In this document: positions 5,805 through 7,756 of the stretch, in pieces
Layout of the letters: every line of letters starts with the position of its first letter
Numbering within the stretch: the first letter of the stretch is position 1
DNA from: Thermacetogenium sp. UBA5472
Lineage (GTDB): Bacteria > Bacillota > DSM-12270 > Thermacetogeniales > Thermacetogeniaceae
Reading direction: 5' to 3'
Length of the DNA: 7,756 nucleotides
Assembly: GCA_002426495.1 (NCBI GenBank)
Contig: DIQC01000003.1
Coordinates: 1 to 7,756, forward strand
The notes under the pieces: model-generated
Seen by the model: only the letters and a program-made list of their open reading frames with translations
The model's database searches: none
Told to the model about the DNA's origin: nothing
Program-made: the position numbers and the translations under genes

Positions 5805-7019
5805 TTAACTTAATATGATTTGTTCCTGTACATCCTGAAGCCATTTCTTAATGAGCACATTCCAATCCAGATACTTCTCTGCATATTCCCTGCCTCGTTT
5901 ACCCATATTTGATGCCTCTTCTGGATGATCGGCAAGCCAGATAATGGCTTCAGCAAAGGCTTTTTCATCTTCAGGTGGAGTAACAAGCCCAGTACATGTA
6001 TCCTCTACTATATCAGCACCCTCCCCTGCCCCTGAATAAACAATAGGAAGGCCTGCAGCAAGGGGTGACATCATTTTCGCTGGGCGGGTACCTTTAAAAA
6101 GTGAAAGGTCCTTCAGTGTGACCAAAGCTGCATAAGCATTTTCTAATTTCTGCGGCATCTGTGAGAGAGGTACAGGATCCAAAAGAGTCAAGTTGTCAAT
6201 CTCCAAATCAGAGATCAACCTTTTTAAATCGGGCAATTCGGGGCCATCCCCCACCATTTCATAGCAAATATCTCTCCTATGCTTTGTAAGTGCGGCCGCT
6301 TTAGCTATGATCTCAGCCCCATGCGCTCTTCCTATGCGGCCTGCATAAATGAACTTTTTTTGCTTCTGCTTATGAAAATCCTGGGCCGGATGAAACATTT
6401 CAACATTAGCCCCATTGGGCAAATAGAATAATTTTTCATCAGGAACAGCTTTTTTATGCCGCAGATCGGAGAGCATGCCTTCTGTAACTGCTGTGATCCC
6501 GGAGGCCCTTTTATATAAAAAGCTTTCGAGTTTTAGCAGGCTTTTACCTGCCATAGATTCCTTGTCCATTGCCCCCAAGGCAAAGATTGAGTCCGGCCAG
6601 AGATCACCTAAGTTCAAGATCCAAGGACACTTCCACACTCTACTGAGTAAATAACCGGTCACACCCAGTGTCAAAGGTGGTGATTCTACAAAGAGGAGAT
6701 CTGGCCGCGGTTTTACAGCAGTAAAAGCAGTTACAGCCAATCCTGTAAAACTGCTGTAGGAAAAGAGCCGCTTACCGATACTTAAGTCATTGCTGGCATA
6801 AGACCAAATCCGATAAACATTAATTCCATTTACCTGTTCTTTTTTAAAAAAGCAACCTTTATAATCAGCGAAGATCTTCCCCTGCGGATAAGAGGGCATA
6901 GAGGTAAAAACCTCTACATCCAGACCGCAGCGCCGCAGTGCCTGGGCTGTTTCATATAAGCGTGTTTGGCTGGCACCTACTTCGGGGAGGAAATATTGTG
7001 TCAACAATAATATCTTCAA
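5805..7019 (-). CDS. GT4-family glycosyltransferase (WbuB-like)
   Basis: Predicted 404-residue retaining GT-B glycosyltransferase that adds a sugar from a nucleotide-sugar donor to a growing, probably lipid-linked, glycan at the cytoplasmic face. The N-terminal acceptor domain (1 to about 215) begins MKILLLTQYFLPEVGASQTR and includes LGDLWPDS (137-144). The C-terminal donor domain (about 222-380) includes FIYAGRIGRAHG and KMMSPLAAGLPIV. The Glu normally in KxFEYxAAG is Ser318 here, a change within the donor-site loop. The start is TTG at 7017-7019, supported by TAGGA 10 bases upstream, by an in-frame stop at 7034-7032 and by the canonical N-terminal strand. It lies 19 bases after the preceding gene, so it is in the same operon. 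Donor and acceptor are unknown. GC is higher (about 48-52% in counted lines) than in pglE. Confidence 0.88.
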   Translation of the reverse strand: MKILLLTQYFLPEVGASQTRLYETAQALRRCGLDVEVFTSMPSYPQGKIFADYKGCFFKKEQVNGINVYRIWSYASNDLSIGKRLFSYSSFTGLAVTAFTAVKPRPDLLFVESPPLTLGVTGYLLSRVWKCPWILNLGDLWPDSIFALGAMDKESMAGKSLLKLESFLYKRASGITAVTEGMLSDLRHKKAVPDEKLFYLPNGANVEMFHPAQDFHKQKQKKFIYAGRIGRAHGAEIIAKAAALTKHRRDICYEMVGDGPELPDLKRLISDLEIDNLTLLDPVPLSQMPQKLENAYAALVTLKDLSLFKGTRPAKMMSPLAAGLPIVYSGAGEGADIVEDTCTGLVTPPEDEKAFAEAIIWLADHPEEASNMGKRGREYAEKYLDWNVLIKKWLQDVQEQIILS

Positions 7020-7029
7020 AGCTGCATCA

Positions 7030-7034
7030 TCCTA
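7030..7034 (-). promoter_or_regulatory. Ribosome binding site for the TTG-started glycosyltransferase
   Basis: TAGGA on the minus strand, 10 bases before the TTG at 7019. It also contains the in-frame TAG that limits any upstream extension. Confidence 0.6.
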
Positions 7035-7038
7035 CTCT

Positions 7039-7756
7039 CTATTCTACCAGACTCTGATAAACATCAAGTAATTTTTGTGCTTCCGTGTCCCAATTATATT
7101 TGTTTTTAACTGCCGCTTGTCCACGTTTACCCATTGATTCAGCATCTACTGGATGGGCTAATAGCCACTGTACAGCATCGGCGATAGCCTGGGGATCAAG
7201 GGGGTCAACCAGCAGCCCGCACCCTATATCCTCAACGATATTTCTCCACAAAGGAAAGTCTGATGCGATTACCGGAATTCCAGCAGCCATATATTCAAAC
7301 ATCTTAATCGGATAAGAATCCAGATAATTCAATGTCGGGTGCAGTAATACCAACCCTATACGGGCATTATTTAAAAGCCTGGCGACCTCTTGGCGAGACT
7401 GCCATCCTAAATAATCAACTCTTTCCCAGCCTTCCATTGAACACACTTCTTTTTCTAATGCAGGAGGGCTGAATTCCCCGGCGATCGCCAGACACACTCC
7501 CACATCTTCAGGTATTAAATTAACAGCTGTCACCATTTCCTTAATGCCGCGAATCTCGGTTATCCCCCCAACATAAGCCATAATTGGATCCCGCTCATGA
7601 TAGGGCTCAGGTTCAGCAGCAATGATTTCTTCAAGTATAGGATAATTGTGCACTATACTTGTTTTATGTGCTGGAAAACGATCTGCTATAGTTGATGTCA
7701 CAGTTATAATTCTATCAAAAAATCGGGCACACATGTTTTCCACAGTTTGGGCACCG
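7039..7756 (-). CDS. GT4-family glycosyltransferase, C-terminal part (5' end outside window)
   Basis: The last 239 or so codons of a GT-B glycosyltransferase. The frame stays open to the right edge, so the GTG at 7743 is not a real start and roughly the first third is missing compared with a usual 350-400 residue protein. Counting from that GTG, the linker IITVTSTIADRF (12-23) leads into the donor domain: IMAYVGGITEIRG (54-66), YLGWQSRQEV (111-120), and KMFEYMAAGIPVIAS (147-161) with the conserved Glu150, then NIVEDIGCGLLVDP. Its C-terminal MGKRG and NW segments resemble the next gene, so the two are distant paralogues of GT4. It ends with TAG at 7041-7039, 19 bases before the next start, placing both in one operon. 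Its sugar specificity cannot be read from the sequence. Confidence 0.88.
   Translation of the reverse strand, partial: GAQTVENMCARFFDRIITVTSTIADRFPAHKTSIVHNYPILEEIIAAEPEPYHERDPIMAYVGGITEIRGIKEMVTAVNLIPEDVGVCLAIAGEFSPPALEKEVCSMEGWERVDYLGWQSRQEVARLLNNARIGLVLLHPTLNYLDSYPIKMFEYMAAGIPVIASDFPLWRNIVEDIGCGLLVDPLDPQAIADAVQWLLAHPVDAESMGKRGQAAVKNKYNWDTEAQKLLDVYQSLVE

Noticed and set aside
5791..5844. Longer form of the second sugar transferase beginning at 5844.
   Set aside because: The extension overlaps the preceding glycosyltransferase and lacks family sequence. The ATG at 5790 begins the canonical basic-plus-hydrophobic start.

Overview
The window looks like chromosomal DNA from a Gram-positive, Firmicutes-type bacterium, most likely a clostridium-like lineage. 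This is inferred from strong GGAGG-type ribosome binding sites, frequent TTG/GTG starts, an Amidase_3 cell-wall hydrolase carrying Y_Y_Y-like (triple-tyrosine) repeats, and moderate to low GC. No species can be named from the sequence alone.

Layout: the left 1 kb is the 3' part of a plus-strand gene for a secreted or surface N-acetylmuramoyl-L-alanine amidase. It ends at a strong, symmetric hairpin terminator (1028-1067). Everything to the right, 1098 to the right edge, lies on the minus strand and is a surface-glycan biosynthesis cluster. In transcription order it holds a GT4 glycosyltransferase (cut by the right edge), a second GT4 glycosyltransferase, a bacterial sugar transferase (polyprenyl-phosphate phosphoglycosyltransferase) and a DegT/DnrJ/EryC1/StrS aminotransferase. 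After a 166-base gap come a second aminotransferase closely resembling Campylobacter PglE, a 237-base gap, a second phosphoglycosyltransferase closely resembling PglC, and an overlapping PglD/NeuD-type acetyltransferase.

Working together: PglE (4-amination of a UDP-4-keto-6-deoxy-HexNAc), PglD (acetylation of that amine) and PglC (transfer of the resulting phospho-sugar to undecaprenyl phosphate) are three of the four steps that make and load UDP-N,N'-diacetylbacillosamine. The missing step, the PglF-type 4,6-dehydratase, is not in the window. The cluster has a second aminotransferase plus phosphoglycosyltransferase pair, so it may prime two different lipid-linked glycans, or switch between two primers. 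The two GT4 enzymes would extend the glycan. The genes differ visibly in base composition: hand-counted 60-base lines give about 33-40% GC in pglE and about 48-52% in the glycosyltransferases. This suggests a mosaic locus. I see no tRNA, rRNA, CRISPR array, insertion sequence or phage gene. The main biology is recognisable, and the unusual part is the double aminosugar/primer arrangement.
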